DNA of 6,440 nucleotides from Candidatus Thalassarchaeaceae archaeon (GCA_030747475.1 JASLKO010000133.1:1-6440); one strand, 5' to 3'; positions 1-6,440 are shown, counted from the first letter of the stretch. A program made the numbers and translations. Notes: generated from the letters alone by a model not told the origin.

Positions 1-1
1 T

Positions 2-184
2 CAATATGGGGAATTTGGAATTGAAGATTACCTTTCAGATGGTGTAATTCATCTCACTATGGAACGAAGTGGAGATCAAATAAATAGAAAAATCGCCATC
101 GTAAAGATGCGACATACATCCCACACATTGGGATATTATCCATGGAGATGGGATTCATCAATGTGTAAGTTCACAGTTCATTGA
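2..184 (+). CDS. KaiC/RAD55-like RecA-superfamily ATPase, C-terminal 60 residues only (5' partial)
   Basis: This frame is open from the first bases of the window to a TGA at 182-184 and encodes the last 60 residues of a protein that starts outside the window. The visible part reads YGEFGIEDYLSDGVIHL near its start, then IAIVKMRHTSHTLGYYPW around residues 31-48. This matches the closing part of KaiC/GvpD/RAD55-type ATPases: a 'GIE-[x]-[FY]-[x]-x-DGVI-x-L' strand, a variable turn with basic residues (RK at 29-30), then the 'KMR-x-T-x-H' strand before a short end. In that family the core is a RecA-like nucleotide-binding domain, often regulatory in archaea; its Walker motifs are not in view. The 'KMRHT' motif is seen directly; the family is inferred from it, and no substrate or partner can be assigned. 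The gene is convergent with glmS, and the two stop codons are directly adjacent. Confidence 0.72.
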   Translation, partial: QYGEFGIEDYLSDGVIHLTMERSGDQINRKIAIVKMRHTSHTLGYYPWRWDSSMCKFTVH

Positions 185-2005
185 TTACTCAACTGTGACC
201 GACTTTGCAAGATTTCTTGGGCGATCAACATCGCAATCAAGAGCCAATGCCGTTTGATAGGCAATCAACTGCATTGGCAATACGGTCAACATTGGAGAGA
301 ACATTGGGTCGGTTGATGGAACTGGAATCGAGATGTCGGCCTCTTCAGCGATAGAATCACCTTCCTCGTGAATGAGAATTATTTTCGCTCCACGAGCACG
401 GCATTCATGTATGCTTGATACCGTCTTGTCCTTCAATGAATCATTGGGGGCGACAACGATGACTGGGCTTCCTTCCTCTAGAAGAGCGATTGGTCCATGT
501 TTCATTTCACCTGCTGGATAGGCTAAGCAAGGAATGTACGCGATTTCCATCAACTTCAACGCCCCTTCACGTGCTACAGGTGCTGAAATTCCGCGCCCAA
601 GGAATAGAACACTCTTGGCATTCTTTACCGCTTTGACGACTTTATCGATTGGACCTGGGTTTGAAAGATATTGATCGACCAATTGTGGAACCTTTTGCAA
701 AGACGTGGTCAGACGCTTGCCTTTTTCCCTTGAAAGAGAACGGGCTCGGCCAATTTGTATGCCAAACATCGAAAGTGCAGCCACCATATTGGAAAATGCC
801 TTTGTGGAAGCAACGGATTGTTCTGGTCCGGAATGAATGTAGCATCCTTTTCCACATTGTCTGGCAATGGTTGAACCCACGACGTTGATGACACCTCGAA
901 CTTCTCCACCTTTCAGCTGAATTTCCTTTACCGCTGCCAATGTATCTGCAGTTTCGCCAGATTGGCTCACTGCGAAATGAATCGCATCCGTTTCAATGAC
1001 CGGGTTATTGTGACGGAATTCACTGCTGACGTGGGCCAAAGCGGGCACCCTTGCCAATTCTTCAATCACTAGGCGCCCCACTTGAGCCGCATGTAGGGCT
1101 GTGCCACATCCAAGTAAACGGACGTGCGGAATTTTTTGCAATTTCTTGGATGAAAGACCAAGGCCACCCAAGCGTGCATTTCCATCCTTGATGTCCAAAC
1201 GACCAGTGAGACATTGGCGAAGAGCTTCTGGCTGTTCATGAATTTCTTTCAACATGAAATGAGGATAATCACCCAATTCAGCTTCTCCCCAGTCATCATC
1301 GAGAGGAGTCACTTCAGAATCTGTAAAGCGGCCATCTAATCGACTCGTTTGAATACTATCTGATGTCACAATAGCAAGATCGCCATCATCCAATCTGATG
1401 ACTTGTTGAGTAAGGGATTGTAACGGCAATGTATCGCTGGCAATCCAATTCTCTCCCTCACCAATTCCAATGACCAATGGTGATCCATTTCGTGCACAAA
1501 TAATCATATCATGACCTTCGAAAACAACACAAATGCCCCAGGTACCTCTAGCACGTTTCAATGTTCGACGAACTGCTGTGAGTGGTTTTGCACCATTCTC
1601 AACCTCCCGATGTATCAAGTGTACCAATGCCTCTGAGTCCGTATCTGAACGGAGTTTAACACCCTCTTTTTCCAATCGATTTCTCAATGAACGGGCATTC
1701 TCAATAATTCCATTGTGGACCAAAGCAATTTTCCCATCAGATGAGCAATGAGGATGAGCGTTGGCATCAGTGACACCTCCGTGTGTCGCCCATCGCGTAT
1801 GTGCAATACCACAACGACCCTCAAATTTTTTTGGCAACTTAGACTCAAGTTCGGAAACTTTTCCTGTTTTTTTATGGACTGAAATTCCACCATTTATTAC
1901 AGCGATTCCAGATGAATCATAACCTCGATATTCAAGTCGCCTAAGGCCATCAATTAGGAATGGCGTCGCTTTTTTATCCCCAATGTAACCAATGATACCA
2001 CACAT
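185..2005 (-). CDS. glmS: Glutamine--fructose-6-phosphate aminotransferase (isomerizing), GlmS
   Basis: GlmS converts fructose-6-phosphate and glutamine to glucosamine-6-phosphate and glutamate in the cytosol, the first committed step to UDP-GlcNAc. The 606-residue product has the family's usual length and domain order. A class II glutamine amidotransferase domain (about 2-220) carries nucleophile Cys2, HTRWATHG (69-76), HNGIIEN (97-103) and SDTDSE (120-125). The first SIS domain (about 285-420) has LGCGT (298-302), SQSGETADT (347-355) and ASTKAF (399-404). The second SIS domain (about 455-595) has EGALKLMEIAY (480-490) and KHGP (502-505). The C-terminus NLAKSVTVE is the conserved GlmS ending and holds the Schiff-base lysine (Lys601). 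An in-frame GTG at 2014 would add three residues, but the enzyme needs Cys exposed after Met removal, so the ATG at 2005 is preferred. No strong Shine-Dalgarno is seen (an AGG lies 11 bases upstream). Translation may be coupled to the protease gene ending five bases upstream. Confidence 0.97.
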   Translation of the reverse strand: MCGIIGYIGDKKATPFLIDGLRRLEYRGYDSSGIAVINGGISVHKKTGKVSELESKLPKKFEGRCGIAHTRWATHGGVTDANAHPHCSSDGKIALVHNGIIENARSLRNRLEKEGVKLRSDTDSEALVHLIHREVENGAKPLTAVRRTLKRARGTWGICVVFEGHDMIICARNGSPLVIGIGEGENWIASDTLPLQSLTQQVIRLDDGDLAIVTSDSIQTSRLDGRFTDSEVTPLDDDWGEAELGDYPHFMLKEIHEQPEALRQCLTGRLDIKDGNARLGGLGLSSKKLQKIPHVRLLGCGTALHAAQVGRLVIEELARVPALAHVSSEFRHNNPVIETDAIHFAVSQSGETADTLAAVKEIQLKGGEVRGVINVVGSTIARQCGKGCYIHSGPEQSVASTKAFSNMVAALSMFGIQIGRARSLSREKGKRLTTSLQKVPQLVDQYLSNPGPIDKVVKAVKNAKSVLFLGRGISAPVAREGALKLMEIAYIPCLAYPAGEMKHGPIALLEEGSPVIVVAPNDSLKDKTVSSIHECRARGAKIILIHEEGDSIAEEADISIPVPSTDPMFSPMLTVLPMQLIAYQTALALDCDVDRPRNLAKSVTVE

Positions 2006-2010
2006 GAAAA

Positions 2011-5000
2011 TCACAACCTGACTGTTTCACCACAAAGTGGGCACTTTACTCGCCTTGCTTTGTTTGCTCGAGCAGTGAAGGTGGATTCACAAGCCGTGCA
2101 AGTGACGGGGATCTCAGGGGCAGGAAGATCGGGGAGGGGAGGCAATTCACCGGGGGCTGGCAATGGTGGCAATTCACCAGGGGCTGGCAATGGTGGCAAT
2201 TCACCAGGGGCTGGCAATGGTGGCAATTCACCGGGGGCTGGCAATGGTGGCAATTCACCGGGAGCGGGAAGGGGTGGCAATCCGGATTCCTCTAACGATT
2301 TATGCATATCAGCCAATACCTGCTTCATTTCGGCCTCAACTGCTCGGCGTTCACGTCGATTGGCTCTTTCGGATCGATTGGATGTAGATGCCGCTTCATC
2401 ATTGTCATCTTCAATGACTATTGGGCTGACAGGAGAATCAGTTGATTCTTCAGCACGCAAATCTTGTGCCTCATCGTGTTCTTCAGAGACGTCATCCACG
2501 GATACTATCGGTGTAATTTCAATATCTTCATCTGAATCATCATCATCTAAATCAACCCAATTTTCATTGACGAACTCAGCTTTTTCAGAATGCTGACCAC
2601 GTCGCCTTCGATTACTGCTCACAACGAAAACGACAAACAGTGAGAGGGAACAGAATGTAATCAATACGGTATTTGTGAGTGCTTGGAAAGTGGACTCATC
2701 CAAACCAAGCCACAAACGAATGTCATCTAAGAATCCTTGATTCGGGTCACTCGGTACTGGATCATCGACCATTTTTCTAACACGAAGGCCATTGCTAGTC
2801 ACATAGGTGAAATGTAATTCACCGGAATCATCTGTCCTCCAAGCCGTTAGGAGAACACCACTACTGACCATATCAGACAACCACATTTCATCGCTACCAT
2901 CTCCATCAGAGAGCAACCCATAGTGTAATTTTGGACCGGTGGGGGAAATCGCATCGTATAGAACTTGTACACCTCGATCAGTTTCCAGCAACATGATGTT
3001 GGTCAAACCTCGTGCAGGTGTTCGAACTTCAGTTCCCTGGAGCCAAGATGGGGGGGATATCCGAGTCACCAATTCAGCATTGGCCTCAGTGCCTTCTCTC
3101 CATGCTGTGAATATCGATTCAGAACCATCTTCATTTTTGATTAACAGCATGCGCCCTAGTGTTGCTTCGTCTCCCGCAGCAATAGAAAATGCCCAATTCT
3201 GTTCGTCGACGTCACCGTGAGCATAGAATATACCAAGTCGCAATTCTCCAGTCGAATCATCGCGCAAATTTTGATACAAAATGTGAATATCATCCTTTCC
3301 AATTTCAACTTCAAGTGGGGGGGTCGTGCGCGGATACATGTCAATATTCAGAATGCAATTCCGATGGACATCCCATTCATCTGCAGAGAGTGGAGAATCA
3401 GTTTCAATCATGAAGACCGAGGTTGTATCTTGGTAAGTCCCACCCGTGACTAAATCACGATGATATCCTGCAATGATTACAGTATCACCCCTTTGGTCTA
3501 TGTCAATGCCCCAGTAGGTTCCTTCAGCAGTCAACAGGCCTGGCATCAAATCCTGACGAGGTGTCATTTGACAAGAACGATCGATTGTTGTATACGATAC
3601 AGTCGAACGAATAAACGAGTTTTCATCTAGGTATGACCGAGTCCAAGAAACTGTAACTATGTCTTGATAACTATTCACAGAAATGTCTCCAATCCATTCA
3701 GCTTCCAGTTCTAAGCAAGTATACAATGATTGGTCAGCGGCCATTCGATGAACAAAAATCTTCGATCCTGATGAAGTAAACAGAAGTGAATCTTCTCCCA
3801 ATCCTGCAGATGCTTCGATTGTATGTGTCGATTGAAGTGCCGGTGTCCGTGAACCAGACAATGTGATTAAATCTTGAACCACAACAAAATTGGCCACATT
3901 GTTTTCTGATGATAAATCAGATGATGTGATGATGGCAGCACGGTATGATATTCCACGAGAATCAGATAAGTTGCCTGTGAATGTAAACGTCGCACTGGTT
4001 TGACCAATAATCGTTGATGCCGTAATCGAATCAATCAACTCGTATCCAAATTCATTCATCATACTCAATTCCAATGAAACCGGTTCAGAATCACGGGCAC
4101 CAAGGTTGTCAACTCTAATCGAAATTGTATACGGCTCGTTCGGCCTAGGAATCGAAGGTGAAGTCGTTACCGCCCCGGGCCGAATAGAGAGGTCCACACC
4201 GTCTGGGCGAGGTTGCACAGGGAATGTGATGCTACCTGAATTATCTGAACGATCAGTTTCAGGAATCGCTTGACCTGGGTCGATGACCACCTCTAAATCT
4301 TGACTTCCACTTTCCATTGGATTCCAATATAGGACCACCTGAACCACTTGTCCTGGTTGAATGAGTGGAATGGTTGCTTCACTTCGTTTTGTACCCTGTT
4401 CACGAAGATGGACAACGACTTCTTCCGCATCTGCATCCCCATTGTTACGAACATCCGCCCTCACTTCCAAGAAAGTATTGACATAAGCATCCTCAACAGG
4501 GATTCCATACTCTTCGACGGATATTGAACCGAAAATTGACAGGTCAGGAGCAGGAGGGAAATTGTCAACTTCTACAGTTCTCCGCAACTCATCACTGATT
4601 ACGCCTGAATGGTCACGCCCTTGGACAGAAATTCGATGGAAGCCATCTTCCAATTGAGTGGTGTCCCAGTTGACCGACCAATCCACAGAAGTGTAGTCCT
4701 CACTGCTTGATACTGAAATTTCTTGCCATTCACCACGGCCGATTCTCCAATCAATACTGATTGGATCTGGTGTCAAAAATGTCCCCGAGATGGACGTCGT
4801 CCCACTGACTGCTTCTTGACCACTTGGATTGCCGATTGAGATACTTTGACTGCCTAACATCAACTCAACAATTTCATTATCCGACCAAGCATTTGTGCTA
4901 TCACGTGCTTTGGTCTCAATGGTCAATTCTTCACCATCAACCCAATCTTGTGCATAGAAGTTGTATGACCAATCCCCTGAACTGCTCAAAGTCGCTTGTG

Positions 5001-6440
5001 TCCAATCAAATGCATCCCGCTTTTCTTTGGGTGAGCCCTGCTCTTGGTACCAATACCAAGCGTGTACCAGAACCTCTTCGATTTGGGCGCCCTCTGTTTC
5101 AGATTCTGATGTACCATTGACACGATAGGTTTCACCTTCGATTAGCCAATCTCCATCTGAAGGGTTGACAATTTCAATCCAATCACCTGAGCCTGTTGGA
5201 GGAGGTTCTGTAGAATTGTTTCCACCACCGCCTCCACCGCCACCGCCTCCTGAGCCGGTGAGGTTTTGCAATAAGCGGGAACCATCGACGATACCAAAGC
5301 CATACTTTTCGTTCCAATTTTCATCAAAACCTGTGTCGTAAGCACCATCGCGTAATTCTGAATTTTCTCGAAGCAATTCACGAACATCGTCGAGATCTAA
5401 ATCATCATCAATGCCGAGCATGATGGCAATCAATCCACTCACATGCGGAGTGGCCATACTGGTTCCATCCATCTCTTGATATTCATTGTCGGCCATCGGC
5501 CTTGGTTGATTTGGCAATTGAAGGGAGCCTTCCTGGTGTCGAGGTGCGTTGATTCCAGAACCTGGGGCGACAACATCAGGTTTCATTTCATCCCAATCAT
5601 CATCATCACCATCATCTTCACGAGGCCCCCAATTTGAGTATGAGGCAATCGAATCAGTCTCACGATCAGCCGTATCCTTGTCATCAATAGACCCGACAGC
5701 AATCGATGTATCTGCACTCGCCGGGCTTGGAACTCGACGCATACCATCATTGCCCATGGCAATGACACAAATGAGGCCTGCATCGGATGCTTGATTGACG
5801 AGTGAAGATTCTGCTGATGTTCCGTTGTCACCCGGGTCATCTGAATTCGGATTGGTCACACTTCCATATGACATTGACAATATATCGATGCCATTGCTAG
5901 ATTGATTGTTGCCCCAGTCAGTATCGACATTGTTGATGGCCCATTGTAAACCGCGTAAGGTATTCTGTGCATTGGTTCCACCCGCATCGGTCAACACTTT
6001 CACGTCTACAAGATAGGCGCCGGGTGCAACACCAACAAAGGTCCTGTCACTACCACCTGTTCCGATACTTGTTCCCGCAACGTGTGTCCCATGTCCATTC
6101 GAATCATCCGGATCATCTGTTCCACTTGTGTTTGAAAATGTAGAGGTGGCGTCATATCCAGCGACCCATTTTTGATCGACATAACTGTTCGCATCAATGT
6201 CAGGTTCATCGTTTACATCATCAAAATCATTCAGTGAACGGTGTTCGTTGTCAACACCAGTATCGAGAACTGCAACAACAACATCATCTCCTCGGTATCC
6301 AAGGTTTTGCATCGTATCTTGATATTCATCAGAATCAATCACCTTCATTGCGGGGACTGAATTTTGCAGGAATGGAATCATCACATTTTGTTGTTCAACA
6401 GTCACAACACCATCGAGGCGCCAAATTGGAAGGAGGGCCG
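2011..6440 (-). CDS. Giant membrane-anchored S8 (subtilisin-like) serine protease with Ig/CARDB-like, propeller-like and zinc-ribbon parts (5' partial)
   Basis: This is probably a secreted endopeptidase held on the cell surface by a C-terminal helix. About 1475 codons are visible, ending at TGA 2011-2013. Numbering below counts the GTG at 6405 as residue 1. The frame is open above that GTG for eleven more codons (reading ALLPIWRLDGV) to the window edge, and the text up to residue 20 looks like the end of an I9-type propeptide. The signal peptide and most of the prodomain are therefore outside. Domain order: S8 core about 40-380 (Asp48, His105, oxyanion Asn219, Ser316); Gly10 linker 386-395; Ig-like 409-517 and 521-614; CARDB-like 617-729 and 736-843; propeller-like 850-1212; transmembrane helix about 1242-1263 followed by NRRRRG; acidic, Pro-rich and zinc-ribbon tail to 1464. 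Several N-x-S/T sequons (N92, N167, N194, N381, N397, N430, N812) fit an exported protein. It is probably in one operon with downstream glmS. The protease call is firm; the natural substrate is unknown. Confidence 0.93.
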   Translation of the reverse strand, partial: ALLPIWRLDGVVTVEQQNVMIPFLQNSVPAMKVIDSDEYQDTMQNLGYRGDDVVVAVLDTGVDNEHRSLNDFDDVNDEPDIDANSYVDQKWVAGYDATSTFSNTSGTDDPDDSNGHGTHVAGTSIGTGGSDRTFVGVAPGAYLVDVKVLTDAGGTNAQNTLRGLQWAINNVDTDWGNNQSSNGIDILSMSYGSVTNPNSDDPGDNGTSAESSLVNQASDAGLICVIAMGNDGMRRVPSPASADTSIAVGSIDDKDTADRETDSIASYSNWGPREDDGDDDDWDEMKPDVVAPGSGINAPRHQEGSLQLPNQPRPMADNEYQEMDGTSMATPHVSGLIAIMLGIDDDLDLDDVRELLRENSELRDGAYDTGFDENWNEKYGFGIVDGSRLLQNLTGSGGGGGGGGGGNNSTEPPPTGSGDWIEIVNPSDGDWLIEGETYRVNGTSESETEGAQIEEVLVHAWYWYQEQGSPKEKRDAFDWTQATLSSSGDWSYNFYAQDWVDGEELTIETKARDSTNAWSDNEIVELMLGSQSISIGNPSGQEAVSGTTSISGTFLTPDPISIDWRIGRGEWQEISVSSSEDYTSVDWSVNWDTTQLEDGFHRISVQGRDHSGVISDELRRTVEVDNFPPAPDLSIFGSISVEEYGIPVEDAYVNTFLEVRADVRNNGDADAEEVVVHLREQGTKRSEATIPLIQPGQVVQVVLYWNPMESGSQDLEVVIDPGQAIPETDRSDNSGSITFPVQPRPDGVDLSIRPGAVTTSPSIPRPNEPYTISIRVDNLGARDSEPVSLELSMMNEFGYELIDSITASTIIGQTSATFTFTGNLSDSRGISYRAAIITSSDLSSENNVANFVVVQDLITLSGSRTPALQSTHTIEASAGLGEDSLLFTSSGSKIFVHRMAADQSLYTCLELEAEWIGDISVNSYQDIVTVSWTRSYLDENSFIRSTVSYTTIDRSCQMTPRQDLMPGLLTAEGTYWGIDIDQRGDTVIIAGYHRDLVTGGTYQDTTSVFMIETDSPLSADEWDVHRNCILNIDMYPRTTPPLEVEIGKDDIHILYQNLRDDSTGELRLGIFYAHGDVDEQNWAFSIAAGDEATLGRMLLIKNEDGSESIFTAWREGTEANAELVTRISPPSWLQGTEVRTPARGLTNIMLLETDRGVQVLYDAISPTGPKLHYGLLSDGDGSDEMWLSDMVSSGVLLTAWRTDDSGELHFTYVTSNGLRVRKMVDDPVPSDPNQGFLDDIRLWLGLDESTFQALTNTVLITFCSLSLFVVFVVSSNRRRRGQHSEKAEFVNENWVDLDDDDSDEDIEITPIVSVDDVSEEHDEAQDLRAEESTDSPVSPIVIEDDNDEAASTSNRSERANRRERRAVEAEMKQVLADMHKSLEESGLPPLPAPGELPPLPAPGELPPLPAPGELPPLPAPGELPPLPAPGELPPLPDLPAPEIPVTCTACESTFTARANKARRVKCPLCGETVRL
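2014..2106 (-). other. C-terminal zinc ribbon
   Basis: The last 31 residues contain two CxxC knuckles, CTAC (Cys1436, Cys1439) and CPLC (Cys1455, Cys1458), 15 residues apart, with basic residues between (ARANKARRVK) and GETVRL at the end. This is a minimal treble-clef/zinc-ribbon arrangement. It follows the Pro-rich repeat in the predicted cytosolic tail. A similar end is familiar from other membrane proteins of Marine Group II archaea, from general recollection rather than a search. Its partner (protein, lipid or nucleic acid) is unknown. Confidence 0.85.
2141..2275 (-). repeat. Five-unit 27-bp tandem repeat encoding LPPLPAPGE
   Basis: Five units of 27 bp start at 2141, 2168, 2195, 2222 and 2249. 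The four lowest-coordinate units differ at only one silent position: 2141 and 2222 end in one proline/glycine codon form, while 2168 and 2195 share the other. The unit at 2249-2275 is diverged by several silent changes and is the first in protein order. In protein the units read LPPLPAPGE (residues 1376-1420), followed by a partial LPPLPDLPAPE. The near-identity of four units at synonymous sites points to recent unit duplication. The tract probably forms an extended, PPII-like cytosolic linker before the zinc ribbon. Confidence 0.95.
2617..2682 (-). other. Single transmembrane helix with Arg-rich stop-transfer
   Basis: Residues 1242-1263 (ALTNTVLITFCSLSLFVVFVVS) are uninterrupted hydrophobic residues and are immediately followed by SNRRRRG. 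By the positive-inside rule the large N-terminal part is outside the cell and the last 200 residues are cytosolic. No other strongly hydrophobic segment is visible in the protein. Confidence 0.9.
2770..3858 (-). other. Beta-propeller-like extracellular region
   Basis: Residues 850-1212 contain recurring blade-like strand patterns with a hydrophobic strand followed by a Gly/Asp turn and an aromatic strand. Examples are 'DIHILYQNLRDDSTGELRLGIFYA', 'GVQVLYDAISPTGPKLHYGLL' and 'GELHFTYVTSNGLRVRKM', several followed by a Trp a few residues on (NWAFS, EMWLSD). This resembles blades of sialidase-type or similar propellers, with perhaps five to seven blades. Three cysteines (897, 945, 1017) are the only ones here. 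The fold is inferred from strand rhythm alone. Confidence 0.5.
3877..4557 (-). other. Two CARDB-like (cell-adhesion-related) domains in tandem
   Basis: Residues 617-729 open with PAPDLSI and contain 'VRADVRNNGDADAEEVVVHL', 'IQPGQVVQVVLYW' and 'IPETDRSDNSGSI'. This is the classic CARDB layout: 'DL', 'V-x-N-x-G', a Gly-containing turn before an aromatic strand, and 'E-x-x-E-x-D-N'. Residues 736-843 repeat it in weaker form (GVDLSI, IRVDNLGARDSEPVSLEL, SSENNVANFVV). CARDB modules are extracellular beta-sandwiches often found beside subtilases in archaea. The first copy is convincing and the second is diverged. Confidence 0.75.
4564..5181 (-). other. Two consecutive Ig-like beta-sandwich modules
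   Basis: Residues 409-517 and 521-614 each begin with a strand of the type 'IEIVNPSDGDWL' or 'ISIGNPSGQEAV' and continue with 'Y-x-V-x-G-T' or 'SISGTF'. Each holds a W-rich centre (DWSYNFYAQDW; DWSVNWDTTQLEDG) and ends with 'ARDSTNAWSD' or 'GRDHSGVISD'. The parallel order of these elements shows two copies of one fold, resembling the bacterial/archaeal Ig-like modules common on surface proteins. They probably act as spacers or in substrate or glycan contact; the exact family is not certain. Confidence 0.65.
5221..5250 (-). repeat. Ten-glycine linker tract
   Basis: Thirty bases of mixed GGN codons encode ten consecutive glycines (residues 386-395), flanked by NLTGS and NNSTEPPPTGSG. The synonymous codons vary (GGA, GGT, GGC, GGG types), so this is a selected protein linker and not a simple triplet expansion. 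It separates the catalytic domain from the beta-sandwich modules and carries two overlapping N-glycosylation sequons at its distal end (N396, N397). Confidence 0.9.
5266..6288 (-). other. Peptidase S8 catalytic domain with complete triad
   Basis: The catalytic Asp lies in VVVAVLDTGVD (Asp48, codon 6262-6264). The His lies in NGHGTHVAGT (His105, codon 6091-6093), the oxyanion-hole Asn in VIAMGNDG (Asn219), and the nucleophile in MDGTSMATPHVSG (Ser316, codon 5458-5460). KPDVVAPG (275-282) is the usual strand before the substrate pocket. All motifs are intact, so the enzyme should be active. Acidic loops are inserted at 60-72 and 264-273 (six or more Asp/Glu in each). They may bind calcium, as surface loops in subtilases often do, but that is inference. 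Confidence 0.95.

Noticed and set aside
118..141. Small inverted repeats as a regulatory RNA hairpin
   Set aside because: Stems are only five to six base pairs and lie within codons of the KaiC-like tail. They are mentioned only as a possible part of a termination zone.
2006..2140. A glmS ribozyme/riboswitch upstream of glmS
   Set aside because: The sequence upstream of glmS is the coding end of the protease, including its zinc ribbon, with only five non-coding bases. There is no room for the ribozyme, which is known mainly from Gram-positive bacteria.
2141..2275. A CRISPR array
   Set aside because: The 27-bp units are directly contiguous with no unique spacers and keep the reading frame, so this is a coding tandem repeat.
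2060..2596. A 178-codon open frame on the plus strand with Gly/Asn-rich repeats (GGNSPGAGN) and a Ser-rich tail
   Set aside because: It is the antisense reading of the repeat and the Asp/Glu-rich tail of the protease. Its Gly and Ser richness is the complement of Pro and Asp/Glu codons, and the minus-strand reading gives a coherent anchored protein.
5583..5840. Minus- and plus-strand short open frames across the protease catalytic domain
   Set aside because: They overlap the frame that carries the intact S8 motifs, have no recognisable domain, and have compositions expected of out-of-frame readings.
1..6440. A defence island or mobile element
   Set aside because: No transposase, integrase, tRNA, terminal repeats or defence-associated domains are seen; the KaiC-like tail alone does not indicate one.

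Overview
The window most likely comes from a marine planktonic archaeon of the Marine Group II / Poseidoniales type (Thermoplasmatota). This is an inference from three things. The first is a KaiC/RAD55-type RecA-superfamily ATPase tail. The second is a very long secreted subtilase with Ig-like and CARDB-like modules and one C-terminal membrane anchor. The third is that protein's cytosolic tail, which is acidic, Pro-rich and ends in a zinc ribbon, a style I associate with this group. Base composition is moderate (mid-40s % GC by eye). A bacterial host is not excluded, because the GlmS is of ordinary bacterial type.

Layout: the window is almost entirely coding. Positions 2-184 (+) are the last 60 codons of a KaiC-like ATPase whose 5' part lies outside the window. 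Its TGA stop abuts the TAA stop of glmS (185-2005, -) with no base between them. GlmS is complete and has all its expected catalytic residues; its start is best placed at the ATG at 2005, which puts Cys at position 2. Five bases upstream of that ATG ends a giant S8 protease gene (2011-6440, -). It runs off the right edge of the window: the frame stays open to the last base, so the GTG at 6405 is not a credible start.

The protease reads, in order: end of a propeptide, S8 catalytic domain with intact Asp/His/Ser, ten-glycine linker, two Ig-like beta domains, two CARDB-like domains, a region of about 360 residues resembling a beta-propeller, one transmembrane helix with an Arg-rich stop-transfer, and a cytosolic tail of about 200 residues. 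The tail holds an acidic stretch, five copies of a nine-residue Pro-rich repeat encoded by a 27-bp tandem repeat, and a CxxC...CxxC zinc ribbon.

How they may work together: the protease and glmS are co-directional with a 5-base gap and are probably co-transcribed. GlmS makes glucosamine-6-phosphate for UDP-GlcNAc and surface glycans. The protease is a surface-anchored enzyme with many N-glycosylation sequons. A cell-surface theme is plausible but unproven. I saw no RNA genes, CRISPR arrays, mobile elements or obvious defence system. The most unusual item is the cytosolic repeat plus zinc-ribbon tail on an extracellular protease.
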